A DNA stretch of 64,000 nucleotides from assembly GCF_035989285.1 (NCBI RefSeq), contig NZ_CP108513.1, forward strand, positions 5,766,001 to 5,830,000, written 5' to 3'. A program made the translations under genes and the position numbers. The notes under the pieces are model-generated. The model was not told the origin of the DNA, ran no database searches, and saw nothing but the letters and a program-made list of their open reading frames with translations. This stretch comes from Streptomyces sp. NBC_01235 (GTDB lineage: Bacteria > Actinomycetota > Actinomycetes > Streptomycetales > Streptomycetaceae). Shown here piece by piece: positions 30,926 to 38,185 of the stretch. The number at the start of each line of letters is the position of its first letter. The stretch's first letter is position 1.

Positions 30926-30951
30926 GTCGACACCCGTCGACGGGTGTCGAC
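30926..30951. repeat. 26-bp perfect palindrome upstream of fhaA
   Basis: Bases 30926-30951 are a perfect palindrome containing three GTCGAC sites (both ends and the centre). It lies 114 bases upstream of the fhaA start, in the 435-base gap to tRNA-Leu. The symmetry would suit a dimeric regulator. Nothing else in the gap looks like a gene. Confidence 0.7.
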
Positions 30952-31247
30952 GCCCTCTTGCGCACCTGCTTCGGACACTCGCTTCTGCCCAGGATCGTAG
31001 AGGTGGCCGTGGACCAGTGTCCCGCACCTGACTGTGCTCCTCGTCCGGCTCCTGGGGAGACGGCTGCCTTAGGTACGAGGTTGATACGTGAACCAGTCAC
31101 CGCCGAGACGTACGGGGTTGCCGTCGTCTCCCACCTGCTCCCTGCCCGCTAAAAAGGGATGTGAACGCACCCTGGACCGCGTGCTAATGTTCTGCATGTC
31201 GGAAGGCGGCAGGCCGAAAAGCCCACAAGCCCGAGGACACACCCAAT

Positions 31248-31331
31248 GCGCGGGTGGCGGAATAGGCAGACGCGCTGGATTCAGGTTCCAGTGCCCGCAA
31301 GGGCGTGGGGGTTCAACTCCCCCCTCGCGCA
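31248..31331 (+). tRNA. tRNA-Leu (CAG anticodon)
   Basis: Class II tRNA with a long variable arm: acceptor GCGCGGG with CTCGCGC (one G-U), D-arm GTGGCGGAATAGGCAGAC, anticodon loop TTCAGGT, variable arm TGCCCGCAAGGGCG, T-arm GGGGG-TTCAACT-CCCCC, discriminator A. CCA is not encoded. A TAATGT -10-like hexamer lies at 31185-31190, with only a weak -35. Confidence 0.96.
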
Positions 31332-31369
31332 CAAGGGAGCACCGACGAGAGTGCTCCAGTTGCACCGAC

Positions 31370-31407
31370 GGAACGGGCGGCATCGTGATCACGATGCCGC
31401 CCGTTCC
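31370..31407. terminator. tRNA-Leu terminator: 38-bp perfect palindrome
   Basis: Bases 31370-31407 are self-complementary without interruption (centre GTGATCAC), giving a 17-bp or longer hairpin followed by TCTGTG. It is the likely terminator for tRNA-Leu and marks the left limit of the accessory region. Confidence 0.75.
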
Positions 31408-31547
31408 TCTGTGTGTGGTGAGAAACACGTGGACCGCGGACGGCTTGGGCCGTCGGCGGTCCGATTTGTTTCAGGTGTGGATCTTCGGTTGCTCTGCGGC
31501 CGGCTGGTTGTCTTGCGGCGGGCTACCGGTGGCTTGTGAGGAAGGTC

Positions 31548-32461
31548 TCAGGGCTGGGTGACGTAGCCCTTGGGGGTCCAGGTGCCCAGTGGCTCGGTCT
31601 TGCGGCGGCGGGTAGGGCGGCGGTGGGGTCGATTGCCGTGGAGGGCGATGGAGTCCGCCCGGGCGGTGAGCTTGCGGCGGTTGGCGTGGGCCAGTTGGAA
31701 GCCGGCGGAAGGGTCTGGGCGGCGATGCCGCGGATGCGGCGGGTGCCGGCGACTTCGATGCGTTCGTAGAGGGGGTCCTTGGGCGTAGCCGCAGATGCCT
31801 TCGACGCTGTTGCGGAGCCGGAAGTACACGCGCTGCCAGGCTTCGGAGCCGTACTGGAGGGGCTGCCAGAGGTTGGCGCCGGCTTCCGGGGGGACCGTGA
31901 CGGTCTTCTGGCTGCAGCACGGGGGGCGAGCCCGCGGGGCTGGGGGCGGGGTCGACGAGGGCGAGGGGTCTTTGTGCTTGGCGGTGCGGACGTACCAGGC
32001 GGCGTCGGGGTCGGCGGAGGTGACGGGGCTGTCGGGGCTGTCGGGGCGAGGCCCTTGGCGTAGGTGCCGATGACGGTGGCGTCGACGCAGGACGAGCCGT
32101 CCCAGTTGTCCAGGAGGGGCAGGGCCTCACGCAGGGACATGGCGAGGATCATGTTGGCCACGCGGAGCATGAGCGTGCGCTTGCGGGCGAGCTCGGCGGG
32201 GTCGGCCTGGGCCAGGAGCTTCTGGGCGTGGCCGCGGGCCAGTCGGTGGTTCTTGGGCGGTGGGGACCGGCCGATCGCGTCGAGGACGCTGTGGATGCGA
32301 CGGCGGACGACGGCGTAGGCGGCCTCGAAGCCGCGGTCGTGATCGGGGTGGCGGCACAGGCCGGGGTGCCGGCGCACCTCGTTGGAGAGCGCGAAGTGCA
32401 GCAGGCCCGTGACAGCGGTGAAGAGGATGACGCCGCCGTTGCGTGCGGCGGTCAGGCACAT
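31548..32461 (-). pseudogene. Transposase-like gene remnant with several frameshifts
   Basis: The minus strand from 32461 reads RNGGVILFTAVTGLLHFALS, then RKRTLMLRVANMILAMSLRE and NWDGSSCVDATVIGTYAKGL. It must then change frame to continue with SADPDAAWYVRTAKHKDPS, SEAWQRVYFRLRNSVEGICG, KDPLYERIEVAGTRRIRGIA and finally TEPLGTWTPKGYVTQP before a stop at 31548. The VDAT..DPDA pattern resembles a DDE-type transposase-like protein widespread in Streptomyces. I count at least three frame changes, so it is dead. The family name is tentative. Confidence 0.6.
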
Positions 32462-33035
32462 GCCGGCCAGGAGGGCCTCGACCGGAAGGGTGCAAGGGCT
32501 GCCACGCGGGCGCGGGGTCCGCGGACGGCGACGGCCGCGGCGCCGTGGGGTGCCTCGCGGACGTCGTGGGTGCGCAGCGGGATGATCTCGGGTGAGTCCA
32601 GGGCGCAGCCGAGGGTGAGGGCGAGCAGGGTCAGGTAGCCGTAACGCGGTTCGTCGATGGGCTGGGCGAGGGAGGGCGGAGGCGTACAGCTGGGTTTGTT
32701 CCTGCTGTGTGTGGGGGCGGGAGGCGTCTGAGCCGGTGAGGCGGAGTACGCGCCGGGTTGCCGGTGATCAGGTCGGGGCCGAGCAGGGCGCGGCGGAGTC
32801 TGCTGAGGCGGCAGCGGCGGTTGGAGCAGAAGGACTCCTCCAGGTGCAGGCAGCCGGTGGCCAGGTACCACTCGATCGCCCCCAGACGCTTCGTCTCCTC
32901 GCAGTGAGCGATCAGCGCCTCGCATTTCTCGGTTTCCTCGCGCAGCGCTGCGTTCAGCCTTTCGATGGCTGACTTGGATTGCTTGACCAGGGTGTCGTAA
33001 TGACGGACTGCGTACTCAGCTTCGTCCCCGAAGTC
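32452..33035 (-). pseudogene. Tyrosine-recombinase-like gene remnant
   Basis: From about 33035 the minus strand reads EAEYAVRHYDTLVKQSKSAI, then ERLNAALREETEKCEALIAH, AIEWYLATG and RLSRLRRALLGPDLITGNP. After a frame change near 32690 it continues DEPRYGYLTLLALTLGCALD, SPEIIPLRTHDVRE and AVAVRGPRARVAALAPF. The second part resembles the catalytic-domain start of integrase-like proteins common in Streptomyces (L-x-L-G-x-G-L-x-x-x-E-I-x-x-L-R). The catalytic C-terminus is absent: the sequence runs directly into the transposase-like remnant. The coiled-coil first part might belong to a different gene. Confidence 0.45.
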
Positions 33036-33754
33036 AGCCGGGGGACTCGAGAAAGTCTCCTGGTGCGACGTGTGCGCCACGCTGGAGCCGCGGGGGCCGG
33101 CTGTCCGGCTTTTCGGTGGCCAGGTGGCTGTTCTGGTGGCTACAAGCCTTGCAGCGTCGCGGTGAGGGGAACTTCGTCCTGGCGGCACCCGCGGCAAGAG
33201 CCTGGCCGTGCGACGTCCGCGTCCTGCTCGCGCCGGGCGCGCGGTGGTGGACGACAGCCGCACTGCGGGATGGCGGCGTACGGGTAACCCCGAAGTACTG
33301 CTCGACGTCATGGACGGCTACTGGGAGGGATGGCTTCCCGACGGGGTGATCTCCCTTGAATGAGTCGCTGACCTCTGAATGGGCCGCTGACCTCCTCCGG
33401 CGTGAACGTGCGAAACAGCCCACTCAGGGCACCGGCCGGTTGCGCCCGTCACGTAGAGCGCCGGTGCGCGAGTGTCTGGGAGATCGCCTGCCGGTGCCCG
33501 CTCTCGCCGGCACTGGGCCGTCCCTGCCGGCAGCTCCAACGGCCGGAGCCGTGGAACCCGGCGCTCACCCGACGCGAGGGTCGGGCCCGCGGCCTGCCCA
33601 CCAGCAGCCCGACAAAGCGAAAACGGCCCGCCAGTTGAACTGATCACCTTCATGAAAAGCCTATGTTAAGGGGATCTTTAGCGTACCGGGATAGGTTGTT
33701 GTGAGCATGAGCTTGCCGATGAATGTTCGTTTTCAGTCAATGGGGAGGATTGAA
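33036..33754. other. Degraded stretch and leader before the biosynthetic cluster
   Basis: No intact gene. A plus-strand frame ending at TGA 33359-33361 looks coding at its end (NPEVLLDVMDGYWEGWLPDG VISLE) but has no recognisable start; I do not know the family. The 390 bases after it contain no gene. Bases 33640-33700 are relatively AT-rich and probably contain the promoter of the oxygenase gene; TTGAAC at 33635-33640 is a possible -35, without a well-spaced -10. Confidence 0.4.
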
Positions 33755-34642
33755 TTGGAAATCACTCGACAGGCCGGCGAAAAGATGGGGGCCGTGGTTG
33801 AGGGCTTCGATCTGGCCACTGCTTCGGAAGAGGATTTCGAGGAGCTCAAGACCCGGACCTACCGCGACAAGATCCTGGTGCTCAAGAACCAGGACCTCTC
33901 ACCCGAGAAATTCCTGGAACTCGGCCAGAGGCTCGGTACTCCCGAGACCTACTACGAGCCGATGTACCAGCACCCCGAGGTGAAGGAAGTCTTCGTCTCC
34001 TCCAATATGAGCGACGGGGAAAAGCAGATCGGGGTCCCGAAGACGGGCAAGTTCTGGCATGCCGACTACATGTTCATGCCGAAGCCCTTCGGGCTCACGC
34101 TGATCTACCCCCAGGTCATACCGAAGAAGAACCGCGGAACCTACTTCATCGACATGGGGAAGGCCTACGAGAACCTCTCCGGCGAGCTGAAGGCCACCCT
34201 CGCCGATGCGGTGGCGGTGCAGACCGTGCGCCGGTACTTCAAGATCCGCCCGACCGACGTGTACCGCCCGATCTCCGAGATCCTCGACGAGATCGAGACC
34301 AAGACACCGGCGTCGCCGCACCCGGCGGTCTTCAAACACCCAGGGACCGGCGAACAGGTCCTCTACATCAGCGAGGGGTTCACCGCCGAACTGCAGGACG
34401 CCGACGGCAACCGGCTCGACGACTCGGTTCTGAAGGACGCGCTGGAGGCCGTGGGCCAGCTGGACCTGACGTGCGAGCACGAGAACATCCACCTCCAGAC
34501 CTTCGAGCAGGGCGACCTTCTGCTCTGGGACAACCGCAGCCTCGTGCACCGCGCGTTGCACACCGCGACGCCGGAGCCCACCGTCTCGTACCGCGTCACC
34601 GTGCACGACCACTTTCCGTTCTACGAGGGCATCTCCGCCTGA
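33755..34642 (+). CDS. Isonitrile-forming Fe(II)/2-oxoglutarate oxygenase, TauD family (ScoE-like)
   Basis: A 295-residue TauD-fold protein. I choose TTG 33755 because GGGGAGG lies six bases upstream and the resulting N-terminus ([20 protein letters not shown]) matches the family; GTG 33701 and ATG 33740 lack a good site. The iron ligands are His102 and Asp104 in FWHADYMF and His265 in SLVHRA; Arg280 (SYRVTVHD) should bind 2-oxoglutarate. With a constant offset of 30 these equal the ScoE residues I recall (His132, Asp134, His295, Arg310). Tyr66, Tyr67, Tyr71, Lys163 and His269 match its substrate-binding residues likewise. ScoE oxidatively decarboxylates an N-carboxymethyl-3-amino acid to an isonitrile. 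It is the first gene of the cluster. Confidence 0.93.
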   Translation: MEITRQAGEKMGAVVEGFDLATASEEDFEELKTRTYRDKILVLKNQDLSPEKFLELGQRLGTPETYYEPMYQHPEVKEVFVSSNMSDGEKQIGVPKTGKFWHADYMFMPKPFGLTLIYPQVIPKKNRGTYFIDMGKAYENLSGELKATLADAVAVQTVRRYFKIRPTDVYRPISEILDEIETKTPASPHPAVFKHPGTGEQVLYISEGFTAELQDADGNRLDDSVLKDALEAVGQLDLTCEHENIHLQTFEQGDLLLWDNRSLVHRALHTATPEPTVSYRVTVHDHFPFYEGISA

Positions 34643-34682
34643 CCAGCCCGTTCCTGCACCTCACGACCGAGAAAGAGTCGTC

Positions 34683-35885
34683 ATGACCACAGCGCAGCCG
34701 GCCCCCAAGCACCCGAATCCGTTCGACGAGGCGTTCTTCAAGGACCCGTATCCGACCTACGCCGAGTTGCACACGACGGGCGCGCCCCTGCACCGCGTGT
34801 CCCTGTCGGACGGCAACGACGTCTGGCTCATCACCGGCTACGAGGAGGCCAGCGAGGCGCTCAAGGACCGCCGCCTGGTCCGTAACCGCCGGCATGCCGG
34901 CCCCGACTACCAGAGCGAGATCCTGCCGGAGATCGTCCGCTCCGGGAACCTGCACATGGAGGACGGGCAGATCCACACCCGCCTCCGCCGCTTCATGAAC
35001 TTCGCCTTCACCCCGAAGCGGGTCGCGGCCATGGTGCCCCGGATCGAGCAGGTCACCAAGGAACTGCTCGACGCCATGGAGGCCAACGGCGGCGGCGACA
35101 TCATGGACGGCCTGGCCGCGCCGCTCCCGATCGCGATGACCACCGGCATCCTCGGTGTGCCGGACGACCAGCGGGGCGACTTCCGCTACTGGAGCGACGA
35201 GCTCCTCGGCGGCGCGCCCGAGCGCGCCCGCCAGGCCGCCGAGCAGCTGCTCGTCTACGTTCAGGGGCTCATCGACCTCAAGCGCCGCGAGCCGGCCGAC
35301 GACCTGATCTCGTACTGGGTCTCGGTCAAGGACGACGAGGGCAACCCGCTGACCGATCAGGAAATGATCGGCATGACCTTCTTCCTGCTGCTCGGCGGCT
35401 ACGACACGACGGTCGGCCAGATCGGTGCCTCCGTGATCGCACTGCTCAAGCACCCGGAGAAGGCCGAGCAGATGCGAGCCAATCCGGAGATCATCCCGGA
35501 CGCGGTCGAGGAACTGATGCGCTGGGACGGCTCCACCCACAGCGGCATCCGGCGGTTCGCGGCCGAGGACGTGGTGATCGGTGACGAGACCATCGCCGCC
35601 GGCGACTGCGTGCTGATCTCACTCGGCGCGGCCAACCGCTGCCCGATGCGCTTCGCCGATCCCGACCAGCTGGACTTCGAGCGCGAGGAGAACTGGCAGC
35701 TCGGTTTCGGCCGGGGCCCGCACCACTGCCCGGGCAAGGAGCTCGCCCGGCACGAGCTGCGCATCGCGCTGGGTGAACTGGTCCGTCGTTTCCCGAAGAT
35801 GCAGCTGGCCGTGTCCGAGGAGGAGGTCGTCTGGCGCCCGTCGTACCTGATCCGGGTCCCGCACGAGCTGCCGGTGAGGTTCTGA
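34683..35885 (+). CDS. Cytochrome P450 (first of an adjacent pair)
   Basis: A 400-residue bacterial P450 from ATG 34683. The I-helix oxygen-activation motif is LLGGYDTT. The heme-binding loop is LGFGRGPHHCPG with Cys349 as thiolate ligand. The C-helix region has HTRLRRFMNFAFTPKRV. No membrane anchor is present, so a cytoplasmic, ferredoxin-dependent enzyme is expected; no ferredoxin gene is in the window. It lies 40 bases after the isonitrile oxygenase and two bases before the second P450. In context it probably hydroxylates, desaturates or epoxidises the isonitrile chain or its precursor. Confidence 0.95.
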   Translation: MTTAQPAPKHPNPFDEAFFKDPYPTYAELHTTGAPLHRVSLSDGNDVWLITGYEEASEALKDRRLVRNRRHAGPDYQSEILPEIVRSGNLHMEDGQIHTRLRRFMNFAFTPKRVAAMVPRIEQVTKELLDAMEANGGGDIMDGLAAPLPIAMTTGILGVPDDQRGDFRYWSDELLGGAPERARQAAEQLLVYVQGLIDLKRREPADDLISYWVSVKDDEGNPLTDQEMIGMTFFLLLGGYDTTVGQIGASVIALLKHPEKAEQMRANPEIIPDAVEELMRWDGSTHSGIRRFAAEDVVIGDETIAAGDCVLISLGAANRCPMRFADPDQLDFEREENWQLGFGRGPHHCPGKELARHELRIALGELVRRFPKMQLAVSEEEVVWRPSYLIRVPHELPVRF

Positions 35886-35887
35886 AC

Positions 35888-37108
35888 ATGACGACGACGC
35901 CGGATGCTCCGGGGGCGCCCCGCTGTCCGTACGGCGCAGTGAAGACCCCCTTCGACGCCGCCTACTTCGCGGACCCGTACGCCACGTACCGTCGTCTGCA
36001 GACCGAGGGGCCGGTCCACCGGATCAAGACGCCTGAGGGCTACGACGCCTGGCTGGTCACCCGCTACGCCGATGTGCACCAGTTGCTGGGCGACCACCGG
36101 CTGGTGCGCCATGTGCGGCATGCCAAGGGCGATTACTTCCGCTTCCCGCTGCCCGTCGAGTTCTCCAGGTCGCTGGTCCGTGAGGACCCGCCCGTGCACA
36201 CGCGGCTGCGCCGGTACATGAACCTGGCGTTCGCGCCGAAGCGGGTGCGGCCTCTGCGGCCCCGCATCGAGGCGGTGACCGACGAGCTCGTCACCGCGCT
36301 CGGTGACAGCGGCGAGACGGACCTGATGGCCAGTCTCGCCATGCCGCTGCCCATCACGATCATCGCCGAGATGCTGGACGTCTCGGCGGAGGAGCAAGCG
36401 GACTTCCGGCGCTGGGCCGACGCGCTCGTGGGCCTGGATCAGGAGGAGCTGCGCAAGGGCGGCATCAGCATGCTGCACTGCCTGTCCCGGCTGGTCGAGC
36501 TGAAGCGGAAGGAACCGAGCGACGACATCTGGAACGACTGGATCCGGGGACTCCAGGGGCAGGAAGAGCCACTGGAGACCGATGAACTGCTGGGCCTTGG
36601 CTTCATGGTCCTGCTGGGCGGTTACGACCCCACCGCCGGCGTCATCGGCTCGGCCGTCCTGCGGCTGCTGGAGGAGCCGGACCTGGCGCAGCGGCTGCGC
36701 GAGCAGCCGGAACTGATGCCGTCGGCCGTGGAGGAGTTCCTGCGGCTGCACGGCGCCAGCCACACCGGCGCACGGCGGTTCGCCGCCGAGGACATCGAGG
36801 TGGGCGGCGAGACCATTCCGGCCGGAGCTGCCGTGTTCCTGTCGCTCAGTGCGGCCAACCGCGATCCGGAGAAGTTCGAGCTCGCCGAGGTCTTCGATCC
36901 GGAGCGGTCGCCCAACCGCCACGTCTCCCTCGGGCAAGGGCCGCACTTCTGTGCCGGCGCCGAACTCGCCCGCATGGAGATCACGGCGGTGCTGGAGGCC
37001 GTGTTGCACCGCCTCCCGAACCTTCGGCTGGCGGTACCGGCGGAAACTCTCAGGCTGCGGCCCGGGTATTCCATCCGGTCCCTCGAAAAGCTGCCTGTCA
37101 TGTACTGA
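35888..37108 (+). CDS. Cytochrome P450 (second of the pair), atypical I-helix
   Basis: A 406-residue P450 from ATG 35888, clearly a paralogue of the preceding gene (same DAAYFADPYATYRRLQTEGP opening and same length). The heme loop reads SLGQGPHFCAG with Cys355; leucine replaces the usual phenylalanine. The I-helix reads LLGGYDPTAG: proline stands where most P450s have the first threonine of the DTT pair, though the second is kept. This may alter oxygen activation. The pair probably arose by duplication and may catalyse successive oxidations; the order of action is unknown. Confidence 0.94.
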   Translation: MTTTPDAPGAPRCPYGAVKTPFDAAYFADPYATYRRLQTEGPVHRIKTPEGYDAWLVTRYADVHQLLGDHRLVRHVRHAKGDYFRFPLPVEFSRSLVREDPPVHTRLRRYMNLAFAPKRVRPLRPRIEAVTDELVTALGDSGETDLMASLAMPLPITIIAEMLDVSAEEQADFRRWADALVGLDQEELRKGGISMLHCLSRLVELKRKEPSDDIWNDWIRGLQGQEEPLETDELLGLGFMVLLGGYDPTAGVIGSAVLRLLEEPDLAQRLREQPELMPSAVEEFLRLHGASHTGARRFAAEDIEVGGETIPAGAAVFLSLSAANRDPEKFELAEVFDPERSPNRHVSLGQGPHFCAGAELARMEITAVLEAVLHRLPNLRLAVPAETLRLRPGYSIRSLEKLPVMY

Positions 37109-37130
37109 GCTCATCCTGGGGGGTAATGAG

Positions 37131-37706
37131 ATGCTGGCCCTGTCCCAGCCGTCGGCGTGGGCAACCGAATTCGCCACCGACGAGGTACTGCTCGAGCAGG
37201 TGTTGAAGCCGTACCGGCTCAACTGTCAATACCTCAAGTCCGCGGTGGTGAAGCTGGCCGACCGCCCCGGAGAGGTGGGACGGGTGTCGGCGTCCTGCGA
37301 GTTCGAGATCCCGGAGTCGTGCTACATCGACGACACCGGACACTTCAACTCGGTCGAATTCAACATCTGTTACAACCAGATGATGTATTACGTGATCGCC
37401 AAGGTGGTGAAGGAGCGGCTCCTGGAGCCGCTCTCTTCCTGGAGCATGGCGGACTACTGGTCGCGTCAGCTTGCCGACTTCCTCATCACCGATTTCCGCA
37501 GCTCCTTCCGGCGTGCGATGCAGGGCGGGAAGTTCTCCGGTGAGATCGAGATCCTCGACCTCACCGAATGGGAGGGGGACGACCTCCACGAGGCACTGCT
37601 GGTCGCGCAGACCTCCTGCCGTTACTGGGACGAGAACGGCGGCAACTGCCATGGCGAAGTCCGCATAGCCATCACCAACCCGATCAGCAATCAGAATCGA
37701 TCCTGA
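37131..37706 (+). CDS. FcoT-type thioesterase/lyase (ScoD-like, isonitrile pathway)
   Basis: A 191-residue protein from ATG 37131, preceded by GGGGGG; the frame is open further upstream into the P450 gene. The sequence has the FcoT signature: VLKPYRLNCQYLKSAVVKLA, FEIPESCYIDDTGHFNSVEF, NICYNQMMYYVIAKVVKERL and LADFLITDFRSSFRRAM. FcoT (Rv0098) and ScoD share this single hot-dog fold of about 180-190 residues. In isonitrile lipopeptide pathways the ScoD enzyme adds glycine to the beta carbon of an alpha,beta-unsaturated acyl-ACP and releases the N-carboxymethyl-3-amino acid that ScoE uses. The same role is inferred here. Confidence 0.9.
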   Translation: MLALSQPSAWATEFATDEVLLEQVLKPYRLNCQYLKSAVVKLADRPGEVGRVSASCEFEIPESCYIDDTGHFNSVEFNICYNQMMYYVIAKVVKERLLEPLSSWSMADYWSRQLADFLITDFRSSFRRAMQGGKFSGEIEILDLTEWEGDDLHEALLVAQTSCRYWDENGGNCHGEVRIAITNPISNQNRS

Positions 37707-37713
37707 GGCATTC

Positions 37714-38115
37714 ATGACGAAGAACACGCCACTGGTTGAGCAGTTGCGCAGCCTTTCCCGGCCGGAGCGGCGTTCTCGGGTCGAGGAGCTGGCGCGCACA
37801 GAGTTCCGGACCGCGCTGCTCATGTCCGAGGGCGAAGACGTTCCGCTGGACCAGAACTACTTCGACCTGGGCCTGACCTCGCTCCGTGTCACCGAGATCA
37901 AGCAGCGTCTGGAGGCGCAACTCGGCTGTGCCATCGACACGGCCGTGCTGTTCGCGGTACCGACACTGGGTCGCCTCGTGGAATACCTGCAGAACGAGAT
38001 CCTCCCGAAGCTGATCGGGGAGTCAACGGCATCGGAGGGAAGGGCCGCCAGCTCCGTGCCGGCCGACCGCAGGGCACTGGTCACCGACCTGCTGAACGAC
38101 CTGTACAAAGGCTGA
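37714..38115 (+). CDS. Acyl carrier protein (ScoB-like)
   Basis: A 133-residue free-standing carrier protein from ATG 37714, seven bases after the FcoT gene. The phosphopantetheine site is Ser56 in FDLGLTSLRVTEIKQ. The four-helix ACP core spans about residues 22-95. A C-terminal extension of about 38 residues (STASEGRAASSVPADRRALV) ends in a short helix (TDLLNDLYKG) that could serve as a docking element. It is longer than a typical 80-residue ACP. In context it should carry the enoyl and then the isocyanoacyl group for the FcoT, ligase and PKS enzymes. Confidence 0.9.
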   Translation: MTKNTPLVEQLRSLSRPERRSRVEELARTEFRTALLMSEGEDVPLDQNYFDLGLTSLRVTEIKQRLEAQLGCAIDTAVLFAVPTLGRLVEYLQNEILPKLIGESTASEGRAASSVPADRRALVTDLLNDLYKG

Positions 38116-38185
38116 ACGCACACCTGGCCTGACCAACGACCTATTCCGGGGGGCGCTGCGCTGCCTCTGGAGCGGAGGAACCACC

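Noticed and set aside
31248..31331. tRNA-Leu as attachment site for the biosynthetic cluster
   Set aside because: No duplicate of the tRNA 3' end was seen between 31.3 kb and 64 kb. The idea remains open only for sequence beyond the window.
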